Shown piece by piece: positions 1 to 10,455 of a stretch of DNA of 64,000 bases. The notes below the pieces were generated by a model. That model was not told the origin of the DNA. It saw only the letters and a list, made by a program, of their open reading frames with translations, and ran no database searches. The position numbers were made by a program, and so were the translations under genes. The DNA is from Pseudomonas fluorescens. GTDB lineage: Bacteria; Pseudomonadota; Gammaproteobacteria; Pseudomonadales; Pseudomonadaceae. The stretch lies in assembly GCF_018614775.1 (NCBI RefSeq), contig NZ_JAGGOF010000045.1:1-64000 (forward strand). The letters are read 5' to 3'. The stretch's first letter is position 1, and every line of letters begins with the position of its first letter.

Positions 1-77
1 TTCGACAAAAGAGCGGCATAGTTAGGCGACGCGACAACTACCTTGAAAAACGCCGATGTATCAGGGGAGAGAGGCAT
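1..77 (-). CDS. Possible 5' fragment of a gene running off the left edge
   Basis: An ATG at 77 on the minus strand opens a frame that stays open for 25 codons to the window edge (begins MPLSPDTSAFFKVVV). The upstream Shine-Dalgarno is weak. No domain can be recognised from so short a piece. It would be co-directional with, and about 95 bp downstream of, the hvfC remnant, so it could be the next gene of that group or chance. Bases 78-170 hold nothing else I can identify. Confidence 0.2.
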   Translation of the reverse strand, partial: MPLSPDTSAFFKVVVASPNYAALLS

Positions 78-170
78 TTGTAAGCCAATCCCAAGACTTC
101 GCATGCGGATACATAGAGATACAAAAACTGACCTCGGCTTTTGATCGTCAGTCAGGACAACAGCCTTAAA

Positions 171-851
171 TCAGTGTGTCGCTGACACGCCGACTGCAGC
201 TTGTTCATGCAGCTGGCGCAGAAGAACGTGGGCGTCAGCAACGAAGCTGGTCACATCTGATGCACCAGCCTCTGCAGCCAAAGCGTGCAACTGCGCTCGA
301 CCGTCCATGTCCGGGAACTGCTCGATCCGCTGCAACAAACGGAATGCCAGCGGGCTGACCTCGGAGAACTGCACTTGACCACTCGGCACACGGCTGATCA
401 GCAGCAACTTCGGTTGCTCTGGCGGCTCAAAAGGCAGGTGGCCTGGCCCGAGACGATTTACGTCCCAGGTGTAAGCCAGCGGCCAGACGAGCGGGGATAG
501 CCGAAGGGGGCGGTCGAGTAACTGCGCCGCATCACTGGCCGTTAGCGGCGCAGCGTCCAATTGCTGCAGCGCCATCTCCACCCACTCGTAATGGGCCAAT
601 TCAGGTAAGAACGCGTACCAGGAATGTTCGTGACCAGGCGAGTCCTCCAGGCTCGCTACGAAGTCTACAAACTCGCGTGCAATTTCTCCGAAACGTGGCG
701 TTTGCGCGCGGTAGTCACGCAAAAAACGTCGAACCAGCGCACGCCAACCAGTATCGCCCAGCACGGCCACCAGTACCGGAAACGTTCCACCCAACAAACT
801 CAGGAGATTATTGAACACCAGGTTCAGATAGATCTCAAACTTGCAGTGGAG
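171..851 (-). pseudogene. hvfC: HvfC-like (DUF2063) protein, 5' end deleted
   Basis: The readable protein matches the HvfC/DUF2063 family, the partner of DUF692 proteins in maturing small peptide natural products (oxazolone-thioamide copper or bufferin peptides). The family signature around the first helix ([21 protein letters not shown], shown here as IYLNLVFNN then LLSLLGGTFPVL) is present, but the 20-30 residues that should precede it are missing. The frame upstream hits a stop at 852-854, after the codons LHCKFE. The only starts inside are a GTG at 818 or later. The upstream sequence belongs to the damaged hvfB, so a deletion has removed the end of hvfB and the start of hvfC. Family membership is fairly sure. 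Whether the GTG-initiated 215-residue remnant is made is unknown. Confidence 0.7.
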
Positions 852-1516
852 TCAGCCATCGACGGCCACACGCACCAAAGCACGCGTTCAGGTTCCAGGC
901 CGGCCAGGAAAACTGCTGGATCAAACCGATGATTCACTGAGTTGACGTACACATTGTTGACGTCGAGCAAAAGGTCGCAATCAGCCTCGCGAAGTACTGC
1001 ATTGGTGAAAGCAAGTTCGTCCATATCCTGATGAGCAGCGGCGTAGTAAGAGACGTTCTCTACAGCAAGACGGCGGCCGAGAATGTCCTGTGCACGACGG
1101 ATACGCGCAGCAACGTGATGAACTGCCTCCTCAGTAAATGGCAACGGCAGCAGGTCATATAGGTGGCCGTCGTCACTGCAGTAACTCAGGTGTTCGCTAT
1201 AAAACGGCACGTCGTAGCGATCGAGAAACCCGCGTACTTGCTCAAGAAAAGACTCGTCCAACGGCGCACTACCACCCAGCGAGAGTGACAGGCCATGGCA
1301 TGACAGCGGGTAGCGTTCAGCTAGCAACTGCAAGGCCTCGCCATGAGCGCCGCCGATGCCAATCCAATTCTCCGGAGCAACTTCCAGAAAATCGAAATCC
1401 CCGACGGGAGCGTCACGAAGTGTTTTGAGAAGCGCACGGCGCAATCCGAGCCCAACGGTCGGCTTAAGCGGGGGCTGTGGGGCTGAACGTTCTGATGATG
1501 AAGTATTCGTTTGCAT
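824..1516 (-). pseudogene. hvfB: HvfB-like (DUF692) protein, 3' end deleted
   Basis: This is a DUF692 (MbnB/HvfB) triosephosphate-isomerase-barrel protein. The family binds iron and, with a DUF2063 partner, modifies cysteines of a precursor peptide. Expected segments are visible: FLEVAPENW near residue 43, [11 protein letters not shown] near 74, YSEHLSY near 104, AVENVSYY near 151 and [10 protein letters not shown] near 183. Family members run to about 280 residues. This one stops at 230, and its last 18 residues (after GLEPERV) no longer resemble the family, so the usual C-terminal AGH and ERD metal-ligand segments are absent. It lies 46 bp downstream of the DoxX gene and overlaps the hvfC remnant. 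Almost certainly non-functional. Confidence 0.75.
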
Positions 1517-1562
1517 GAGCTTAATTCTCTTACTCGATGTATCTGACGAAAGCCATAACCAT

Positions 1563-2078
1563 TCAGCGCCTATTCAAACGCTTGATACACCGATCGATGA
1601 ATGCATCCAGGCTCAGCTTGCCGGCGCCCGTGAACAGCAGCGGCACAAGTGCTACGAGATAGATCAAAGGAAGTTTGAAATTGCCGTAGCCGTTGTTGCT
1701 GATGGAGTAGCCTCTGGCCAGTTCGCTCAATGTCGACCAGTCTGCTGGCCAGTGAACTGCAGCAGTTGCCACGACGGTGACCACTATGAGGATAAGTGCA
1801 GAGAGGCGTGTTCCCAGACCGACAAGCAAAGCAATCGAACAGAGCAGTTCTGCCCACATTGATAACTGCCAATTGAACGTAGCGGGCAGCTGATTAAAGG
1901 GAAAAGGAAAGGCACCTTGAATGCTTGGGAACCAGTTCTCACCGTTCCACTTTTCCCACCCCGCTTCAAAAAACTCCCACGCCAGAAAAACGCGCAGGCT
2001 TAAAGGGGCGATCCAGGCGCCAACGCCATCAAGATTAAGGTGCAGCCGCTTCAAGACCGATGACATAGTTGCTTGCAT
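1563..2078 (-). CDS. DoxX-family membrane protein (HvfX-like)
   Basis: A 171-residue integral membrane protein of the DoxX family with four hydrophobic segments. Recognisable stretches are [19 protein letters not shown] near the first helix, [25 protein letters not shown] in the middle and [20 protein letters not shown] at the end. I chose the ATG at 2078 because GGAGG lies 9 bases upstream; a longer frame to 2276 adds about 66 residues without family character. DoxX proteins of this type accompany hvfABC operons, and here the gene directly precedes hvfB and hvfC on the same strand. It appears intact although its partners are broken. Its biochemical role is not established by the sequence. 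Confidence 0.75.
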   Translation of the reverse strand: MQATMSSVLKRLHLNLDGVGAWIAPLSLRVFLAWEFFEAGWEKWNGENWFPSIQGAFPFPFNQLPATFNWQLSMWAELLCSIALLVGLGTRLSALILIVVTVVATAAVHWPADWSTLSELARGYSISNNGYGNFKLPLIYLVALVPLLFTGAGKLSLDAFIDRCIKRLNRR

Positions 2079-2403
2079 TGGTTTAAGCCTCCGAATTGTG
2101 GTCAAGAAAATGGAAGCACTTGAACTGCTCCCAATGAGAGGTGCCAGGCACGGGACGTACTGCGCTGGCCGTGACCGTAGTTGATCCTGTCGGTGTATCT
2201 CGCTTGTGTCTTGCGCCACAGCAAACTCAATGTTGTGTAACGCGTCCGCCTCCATACACACTTGGATACAGACCAATACCCGGCAATTAATGAGGAGAGG
2301 TTCGATTCATTCGAGATCTCACACCGAGCTGAACACCGTTGTCCGAAATGCGTCAAAGAAGGCTAAGCCACTCCCGTTCCCAGCCATTGAGTTCAACTTC
2401 CTG

Positions 2404-2796
2404 ATGCTCGCAAACCTTTGGTATGTCTTCCTGCCATCCTCACAATTGACCGACGAACTTGCGGCAGTACGCTTGCTTGGCCAGCCGTTCGTTGCCTTTC
2501 GTGATGACAACGGGAAGGCAGATCTTCTATCCGATGTCTGCGCTCATCGTGGGGGCTCGCTTTCGGCCGGCATCAAAGTTGGGGAGAGCGTGCAGTGCCC
2601 TTACCACGGATGGCTGTTTGGAGCGGACGGCATTTGCACACATATCCCGGCACAACCGCATTTGCGCATTCCGGCTAAGGCGCGAGCCGATGCCTATCCC
2701 ACACTTGAGCGCTACGGCTGGATCTGGGCGTTTCTCGGCGATCTGGACGCAAACCTTCTCGCATTACTTCACTGGAAACCGAACAGCCACCCGTAG
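2404..2796 (+). pseudogene. Rieske [2Fe-2S] oxygenase alpha subunit, truncated
   Basis: The N-terminal half of a ring-hydroxylating oxygenase (VanA-like Rieske non-haem iron family). The Rieske cluster ligands are complete: C46-x-H48 (CAHRGG) and C65-x2-H68 (CPYHGW), followed by the usual YPTLERYGWIWAFLGD. Full proteins are about 350 residues. Here the frame ends about 20 residues after the Rieske domain, so the catalytic mononuclear iron domain is missing. The last residues (HWKPNSHP) come from read-through into the antisense of the neighbouring transporter remnant. The start is uncertain: ATG 2404 begins the homologous part (MLANLWYVFLPSSQL), and the same frame is open back to 2206. A deletion relic. 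Confidence 0.75.
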
Positions 2797-3218
2797 GTCT
2801 GCGGGGATACTTGGTAAAAGTCGATATATGCGAAGGGGGGGCGACGATAAAGGCATAGGCACCGCCGTAGAAAAAAACCGCCCGATAATGCATAGCCGAT
2901 TAAATGAGGATGGCGGATCAGTCGCCAATAAGCGACGAATGTATTGCGTCCAACGCGGTCGCTGATCGGCCCCCATATCAACTGGCCGAGGCTGAACCCG
3001 ATCAGGAACGCGGAGAAGGTCAACTCAACGCCCGCTGAATCAGTCTGTAATGCGCGACCAATGGCGGGCAGGGTAGGTAGATACATATCAGTGGAAATCG
3101 AGGCGAACGACATCAACGCACTCAGGTTGAGCATCAACTGCAAGTTGTTGGTTTTGCGCGGCACGTCCGATGAACTGCCAGCGTTGAATTCTGTCTCGGC
3201 AGGACCAAGAGATGGCAC
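2769..3218 (-). pseudogene. Bcr/CflA-type drug exporter, internally deleted and frameshifted
   Basis: The fragment begins like a Bcr/CflA MFS transporter: helix 1 (STDMYLPTLPAIG), helix 2 (AFLIGFSLGQLIWGPISDRVGR) with the loop 2-3 motif. It then jumps straight to the middle of the family (HLIGYALSGGFF) and ends at YGWLFG, so helices 3-6 and the whole C-terminal half are missing. Between FF and PFAYIDFY the family sequence FYGGAYAFIVAPP is read only in a shifted frame. The shifts map to a run of seven A (2871-2877) and a run of seven G (2834-2840), plus-strand reading. The 3' end abuts the Rieske remnant. It cannot encode a transporter. The start codon is GTG at 3218. Confidence 0.75.
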
Positions 3219-3301
3219 GGAGTTCGCCTAGAGCCGGTAAGTAGCTCGCTAGCATAAGTGTTACTGAATGTTTGATTAAGCCTCTAATCCCGCAAGGGGA
3301 A

Positions 3302-3316
3302 ATGAGCACTGCTCAT
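3302..3316. promoter_or_regulatory. 15-bp perfect palindrome, candidate operator
   Basis: ATGAGCA-C-TGCTCAT, two perfect 7-base arms around one base. It lies in the 300-bp gap between the transporter remnant and the aldo/keto reductase genes, about 200 bp upstream of the first reductase start. The size fits a dimeric repressor or LysR half-site pair. No regulator gene adjoins it, so the ligand is unknown. The rest of the gap shows no gene. Confidence 0.35.
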
Positions 3317-3479
3317 GAATGTTGCGGTGAATCAACGGTTGCAGCGACGATGCTTTAGATTGATGAGTTCTCTTCATATGCCCTTGCCGATTTGCCTGGG
3401 TAGTCCGCTTGAACGTCCTCCCTTAACGTCTCCCCATCCAGGATGCAGGCGACTGACTGCAACCTTCCCCCTTTCTTGA

Positions 3480-5572
<2,093 letters not shown>

Positions 5573-5580
5573 CTATACCT

Positions 5581-6060
5581 ATGAATCCCCTGATCGCCCC
5601 GCTGGTTGCCTTTTCTCTGATGGCAGGCGAAGCAACAGCCGAGGAAACCAAGGAAGTGCGCGTCACCCGTATTGGCTCCCAGCCTTCCGTTCAAGGTCCT
5701 GCTGAGAACTTCACAGGCACCGTACGGGTTGATGGCCTGTTCAAGGGCGATACGCCCGCACGCATTGGCGGCGGTACAGTCACCTTTGAGCCTGGCGCAC
5801 GCACCGCTTGGCATACCCACCCGCTGGGCCAGACGCTCATCGTCACCGCTGGCGTGGGCTATGTGCAGGAGGAAGGCGGTGCCCGCCAGGAAATTCGCCC
5901 AGGCGACACCGTATGGATTCCCGCCAACGTGCGTCACTGGCATGGGGCTACCGCCACCACAGCCATGACCCATATCGCGTTGGCGGAATCCCTGGATGGC
6001 AGCGCCGTTACCTGGGGCGCCAAGGTCTCCGATGCCGAGTACGCAGGCGCGCCGAAATGA
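5581..6060 (+). CDS. Exported cupin-domain protein
   Basis: A 159-residue protein with an N-terminal hydrophobic segment ending near ATAEET (residue 20), likely a signal peptide, then one cupin_2 barrel. Metal ligands of cupin motif 1 are visible as H78, H80 and Q84 (WHTHPLGQTL), and motif 2 holds the final histidine at H119 (VRHWHGA). ATG 5581 is preceded by GGGAG at 9 bases. The stop overlaps the next start (ATGA). Such cupins often travel with aldo/keto reductases and carboxymuconolactone-decarboxylase proteins; the reaction is not known. Confidence 0.85.
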   Translation: MNPLIAPLVAFSLMAGEATAEETKEVRVTRIGSQPSVQGPAENFTGTVRVDGLFKGDTPARIGGGTVTFEPGARTAWHTHPLGQTLIVTAGVGYVQEEGGARQEIRPGDTVWIPANVRHWHGATATTAMTHIALAESLDGSAVTWGAKVSDAEYAGAPK

Positions 6061-6827
6061 CTTCGTATCGCGAAACCCGCTCCCTGGCCGCGCTCTTGGC
6101 ATTGTGCCTTGGCTTGGGTGAGGTTCCCGGCGTTATCGCCCAAGACGGCGTGGCACAGCCCGCCACCGCCAACGCAGCACCGCCCTGCGAAGTATTGTCG
6201 AGCAAGCAGCAGGCCATTCCACTGATTGCTGCGTTTATGGCATCCAGCGACATGCCCCGCCTTAATCAGGCGTTGAATCAAGGATTGGATGCGGGCCTGA
6301 CCATCTTTGAAGCCAAGGAAATTCTGGTGCAGCTCTATGCGTACGCCGGGTTCCCACGCAGCCTGAATGCGCTGGGCGAACTGATGAAAGTCGTTGATGC
6401 GCGCAAAGCGCGAGGTATTCAGGATGCCCCAGGTCGCGAACCCAGCCTGCCCATCCCAACGGGCCAGGCGTTGGTTGAGATCGGTACCGTTAACCAGACC
6501 CGCATATCGGGTGGTCCAGTGAAAGGTCCGGTGTTCGACTTTGCGCCGGTCATCAACCAGTACCTGCAGGCCCATCTGTTCGGCGACATCTTCGAGCGCG
6601 ACAACCTGGATTGGCAAGGCCGTGAACTGGCCACCGTCGGCGCTTTGGCAGCGACACCGGGTGCCGAGCCGCAGTTGCGCTCCCATATGCTGGCGAGCAT
6701 GCGGGTCGGCTTGAGTGCTGGCCAACTGCGCCAAGTGACCGAAGTACTCGCCAAACACGCAGGCGAAGCAGTCGCCCAGCGTGCAAGGGCTGCGCTGACT
6801 CAAGCCCTTGCGGCATCGGGCAATTGA
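6057..6827 (+). CDS. Exported carboxymuconolactone-decarboxylase-family protein
   Basis: A 256-residue protein. Residues 1-29 look like a signal peptide (LAALLALCLGLGEVPGVIAQ). Two CMD/AhpD-like helical units follow, around 55-115 (IFEAKEILVQLYAYAGFPRSLNALGEL) and 170-250 (DNLDWQGRELATVGALAATPGAEPQLRSHM). AhpD-type peroxidases have a C-x2-C pair; no such pair is present, so a hydroperoxidase role is unlikely. It overlaps the upstream cupin gene by four bases, and a lipoprotein hydrolase follows. The arrangement suggests joint action on an exported or periplasmic substrate, but the function is unknown. Confidence 0.8.
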   Translation: MTSYRETRSLAALLALCLGLGEVPGVIAQDGVAQPATANAAPPCEVLSSKQQAIPLIAAFMASSDMPRLNQALNQGLDAGLTIFEAKEILVQLYAYAGFPRSLNALGELMKVVDARKARGIQDAPGREPSLPIPTGQALVEIGTVNQTRISGGPVKGPVFDFAPVINQYLQAHLFGDIFERDNLDWQGRELATVGALAATPGAEPQLRSHMLASMRVGLSAGQLRQVTEVLAKHAGEAVAQRARAALTQALAASGN

Positions 6828-6829
6828 AG

Positions 6830-7912
6830 ATGAAGAGCACAGGGAACGTTCTAATCCTCGCTATCACGTGCCTGCTTGCAGCCTGTGCGACGCCTACCCG
6901 CAACCCAGGCAACACTGCCGCGCCGATGCAGATTAAGGAGCAGGGCAGCTTCGCCGCCGGCGGCACCCTGATCACGACACCGGGTACGTTCGACCCGCAC
7001 AAGCCCATGTTGCCCGATGGCCAAACCTACCATGGCGATCACGCCTATGTGTTTTACCAGGTGCCGGTCAACGCGCGAAAACTACCGATCGTCATGTGGC
7101 ACGGCGCCGGCCAGTTTTCCAAAACCTGGGAAACCACAGCCGATGGCCGTGAAGGCTTCCAGAACATTTTCCTGCGCCGTCAGTTCAGCGTGTACCTGGT
7201 CGACCAACCCCGCCGCGGCAATGCCGGTCGCAGCATGGTAGAAGCGACGCTCAAGCCCACGCCGGACGAACAGCTGTGGTTCAACCAGTTCCGCATCGGT
7301 TTGTGGCCCAACTATTTTGACGGCGTGCAGGCCGCACGCGATGAGCAAACGCGCGACCAGTTCTTTCGCGCCATGACCCCCAACACCGGGCCGTTCGATA
7401 TGGGCGTGGTTTCCGATGGCGTATCCGCGGCGTTCAACCGGGTCGGCCCCGGCATCTTGTTCACTCACTCCCAGGGCGGCGGCCCCGGCTGGCTCACCGC
7501 GATCAAGAACGACAAGGTGAGGGCCATCGTCGCGTTCGAGCCGGGGAGCAGCTTCGTCTTTCCTTCAGGAGAAGTCCCGGCACCGATACCCAGTGCCTTC
7601 GACACGGTACAAGGCACCGAGGTGCCGATGAGCCAGTTCATGGCATTGACGCGGATTCCGATCCTGATCCTCTACGGCGACAACATCCCCGATCATGCCA
7701 TCGACCTACCGGCTCAAGACAGCTGGCGAGCCCGGCTCGCGATGGCTCGACTGTGGCGCGACAGCGTTAACAGACATGGCGGTGATGTGAGGCTGATTCA
7801 CCTTCCCGAAGTGGGCATCAAGGGCAACACGCACTTTCTTATGTCAGACCTGAACAACGTCCAGATCGCGGACTTGGTGGCCAAGTTCCTTGCTGAGAAG
7901 CGTCTGGATTGA
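6830..7912 (+). CDS. Alpha/beta hydrolase lipoprotein
   Basis: A 360-residue alpha/beta hydrolase with a lipoprotein signal (LLAAC, lipidated cysteine C19). The oxyanion segment is MWHGAGQ (89-95). The nucleophile is S214 in FTHSQGG (G-x-S-x-G variant with threonine-histidine before the serine). A late PILILYGDNIPDH segment would bear the acidic residue, and TH in NTHFLM near the end is the likely catalytic histidine. The ATG at 6830 lies two bases after the upstream stop; a TTG two codons earlier is possible. It completes the reductase-cupin-CMD run. It probably acts as an esterase or lactonase in the envelope; the substrate is unknown. Confidence 0.85.
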   Translation: MKSTGNVLILAITCLLAACATPTRNPGNTAAPMQIKEQGSFAAGGTLITTPGTFDPHKPMLPDGQTYHGDHAYVFYQVPVNARKLPIVMWHGAGQFSKTWETTADGREGFQNIFLRRQFSVYLVDQPRRGNAGRSMVEATLKPTPDEQLWFNQFRIGLWPNYFDGVQAARDEQTRDQFFRAMTPNTGPFDMGVVSDGVSAAFNRVGPGILFTHSQGGGPGWLTAIKNDKVRAIVAFEPGSSFVFPSGEVPAPIPSAFDTVQGTEVPMSQFMALTRIPILILYGDNIPDHAIDLPAQDSWRARLAMARLWRDSVNRHGGDVRLIHLPEVGIKGNTHFLMSDLNNVQIADLVAKFLAEKRLD

Positions 7913-7980
7913 CCTGGACTGATGGTCTGGCGAATCAGAAAAATCCTGCTGTTCACACTTCAATCGTTTGGAGAAAACGT

Positions 7981-8301
7981 GTGAGAAGCACTGCGCTCAA
8001 AGCCACATTCATGGCCGCGCTGGTCGGCATTTCGGCTGGCAAGAGCATGGCGGCTGACTACAGGAGGAACCCGTTCACGCTGGTCTAGGCCGGTGCGCTT
8101 AGCAAGAATGAGCCGGGCAAGGTCAACATCCATCCGGTGACCTACCAGCTGGGCGACCTGGACATCGTCGCCAACGGCTACACTCCGGCCAGCTACGACC
8201 CGCAAAGGGCCTATCCCACCGTTGTATGCACAGCGCCTGGCCGAACAAATCGCGTGCTTGGGCATCAGCGCCAGCGCGACCGGATTGTCGGCTCGCTGTG
8301 A
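7981..8301 (+). pseudogene. Secreted alpha/beta hydrolase, remnant
   Basis: A GTG at 7981 preceded by GGAG opens an exported protein (ALVGISAGKSMAADY, signal-like), then NPFTLV and an in-frame TAG at 8086-8088. The frame continues beyond the stop with AGALSKNEPGKVNIHPVTYQL and DLDIVANGYTPASYDPQRAYPTVV, which resembles the N-terminus of secreted dienelactone-hydrolase-like enzymes. From about 8225 the next expected segment (YAQRLAEQ) is in a different frame, and nothing of the catalytic region remains. A stop codon plus a deletion make this a dead gene. It probably once closed the upstream operon. Confidence 0.65.
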
Positions 8302-8319
8302 TACCGGGGGCGTCGTCTG

Positions 8320-9153
8320 TCAACCCGGGGTTTGCAGTTTGCCCGCGCGCATCGCAGCGATCACGCCGCCATCGATCAGCAAATCGCTGCCGGTGATGAA
8401 GCCGGCGTCGGGACCCAGCAGGAACGCAGCACTGATGGCGACTTCTTCTGGCGGTGCCATCCGTTTCGCGGGCGAAGCGGTGACCATGGTGCGGTACATG
8501 TCGCCGATGTCGGAGTTCAATTCATGCTGTGCCAGGGGCGTGACGATGATGCCTGGACTGATCGAGTTCACCCGTGCGCCACGCTCACCCCAACGGATAG
8601 CCGAGGCTTGCACGCGAAGATGATTGGCGCGTTTGGCGATCATGTAGGCAACCAGAGAGTTGGGCACGGCGTCCGCTTGCAGGAAGGGCAAGCCGAGCAG
8701 TTCTTCGGTGGGCGTATACGCCAGGGCCCGATCCTGCTCCGGGGGCAACGCCGGCATCATGTGTCCCGCCATGCTGGAAATCACCAGGGCGGATCCGCCT
8801 GGTGCGATGACGTTTTCGAACTCATCGAACACCAACGCCGAACCATAGAGGTCCACTTTCAGGATCTGCTCGACCGACGCCATATTGGGTGAAACGCCAG
8901 CGGTGTTGATGACCTGGACCACGTTACCGAGCGCAGCAGCGGCACGGGCGAGTGCCTGTACCGACTCGCGCGAGGATACGTCGACTGGGTGTGTTGCAAC
9001 GGCATAGCTGGCATTGCGCATGTCCTGGGCGGCGGCGCTCAATGTCTTCTCATTGAAGTCGGCCAGAAGCACGGTTTTGCCGAACCCCTGACGACGGGCG
9101 ATTGCCAGGCCGATCCCGCCGGCGCCAATAACGACAACGACTTCTTTAGTCAT
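8320..9153 (-). CDS. SDR-family oxidoreductase 1
   Basis: A 277-residue short-chain dehydrogenase/reductase. The dinucleotide-binding turn reads VIGAGGIGLAIARR near residue 8. The catalytic serine lies in VISSMAGH and the Tyr-Lys pair in AYMIAKRAN; RVNSISPGIIVTPL and a closing ITGSDLLIDGG complete the fold. I chose ATG 9153 because AAGGA precedes it; the frame is open to 9330 without homologous sequence. It is a paralogue of the next SDR gene, 192 bp upstream on the same strand. The substrate is unknown, though the aldo/keto reductase cluster next door suggests carbonyl chemistry. Confidence 0.88.
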   Translation of the reverse strand: MTKEVVVVIGAGGIGLAIARRQGFGKTVLLADFNEKTLSAAAQDMRNASYAVATHPVDVSSRESVQALARAAAALGNVVQVINTAGVSPNMASVEQILKVDLYGSALVFDEFENVIAPGGSALVISSMAGHMMPALPPEQDRALAYTPTEELLGLPFLQADAVPNSLVAYMIAKRANHLRVQASAIRWGERGARVNSISPGIIVTPLAQHELNSDIGDMYRTMVTASPAKRMAPPEEVAISAAFLLGPDAGFITGSDLLIDGGVIAAMRAGKLQTPG

Positions 9154-9345
9154 TTCCTTTTCCAATGGGGTGATGCGTTGTGTACAAGAGAGAGAAGGGG
9201 GCAGGTGTCTGGTTTTCGATATCCGCAGGTGTGGATGTGGATGTCCACCTGCTTCCAGGCACTGGTCTTCCCGGCGATGACGCGATCCCGCCGAGGGAAT
9301 CGCGTAGGTACCAGACGGTTGAACCGTCAAGGACGACGAGGCTGA

Positions 9346-10182
9346 CTAGCTGGGCGCCAGGTCGCCATACCAGTAAGCTGCCGTCACGCCGCCGTCCATG
9401 AGGAAGTCGCTGCCGGTGATGAAAGTGCCTTCCGGCCCCATGAGCAACGCGCCAACTGCAGCCACCTCGTCCGGGGTGCCACCGCGTCCAGCGGCGCTGC
9501 GATCGATCATGTTCCGGTAACCTTCGCCGCGAGGGCCGCTCAGCTCATCCCGTGCCAGCGGCGTGAAAATAATGCCCGGGCTGATGGTATTGACCCGCGC
9601 GCCTCGTTTACCCCAACGTACCGCCTCAGCCATCACGCGCAATGAGTTGCCACGTTTGGATACCTGATAGGCGTGCAGAGGATCGGTAATCTGGTCGGGT
9701 TGCAACATAGGCAGGGTTAGCAGATCGTCCACGGGTGTTATCGCCAGTGCCTTGTTCTGTTCCGCCGTCAACGCAGGCAAGCGGTGGCCGGCTTGTGAAG
9801 CGATGACCACGGCCGAGCCGCCTTCGGCGATGACGGTGCCGAACTCTTCCAGCACCACCGCGGTGCCGTAGAGATCGACCCGCAGGATGGTGGCGACCGG
9901 GGCCTGGGAAGGGGAAACACCAGCGGCATGAATGACCCCGGTGACCTCTCCGATTGCGGTAGCTGTACGCACCAGCGCTTGTACGGACTGGCGAGAAGAG
10001 ATGTCCACTGTCGTGGTGGTGACCTCAAATCCGGCATCGAGCAAGACCTTTGCAGCCGCATCGGCGTTCTCCTGCTTCAGATCTGCCAACACCACATGTT
10101 TTCCGGCACTGACTCGCCGGGCAATGGCTTGGCCGATCGAGCCCGGGCCGATGACAACGACGACGTTCTTGCTGTTCTTCAT
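9346..10182 (-). CDS. SDR-family oxidoreductase 2
   Basis: A 278-residue SDR with VIGPGSIGQAIARR at the N-terminal cofactor loop, VIASQAGH bearing the active serine, Y-x3-K in AYQVSKRGN, RVNTISPGIIFTPLARDEL, and ITGSDFLMDGG at the end. It is collinear throughout with the downstream SDR and shares its long insert between serine and tyrosine (LPALTAEQNKALAITPVDDLL). ATG 10182 has AGGAA upstream. The two genes look like a tandem duplication. They follow the broken LysR gene on the same strand. Confidence 0.88.
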   Translation of the reverse strand: MKNSKNVVVVIGPGSIGQAIARRVSAGKHVVLADLKQENADAAAKVLLDAGFEVTTTTVDISSRQSVQALVRTATAIGEVTGVIHAAGVSPSQAPVATILRVDLYGTAVVLEEFGTVIAEGGSAVVIASQAGHRLPALTAEQNKALAITPVDDLLTLPMLQPDQITDPLHAYQVSKRGNSLRVMAEAVRWGKRGARVNTISPGIIFTPLARDELSGPRGEGYRNMIDRSAAGRGGTPDEVAAVGALLMGPEGTFITGSDFLMDGGVTAAYWYGDLAPS

Positions 10183-10455
10183 GAACTCATTCCTGAAGGT
10201 GAGACTTGGATGGTTGGCCAAGAGCGCCTCTTGTGGGTTGTATCACCTTATATCGCTGTCCATGGCGCAACAATACGGCCCCTGGTGCATAGCTTGATGA
10301 GGAGAATTCATTAATGATGCGTGCGGATGTGCCTGGTCGCAGGTATCCACCTCATTGATGACGTCCAGTCTGCGCGGGCGGCGCGCGATGAGTCCGGGGA
10401 GAACGTTGCTCTGGGCTGCTTCATCGCGCCGTGCCGCGCGGAAACGGCGCGGCAA

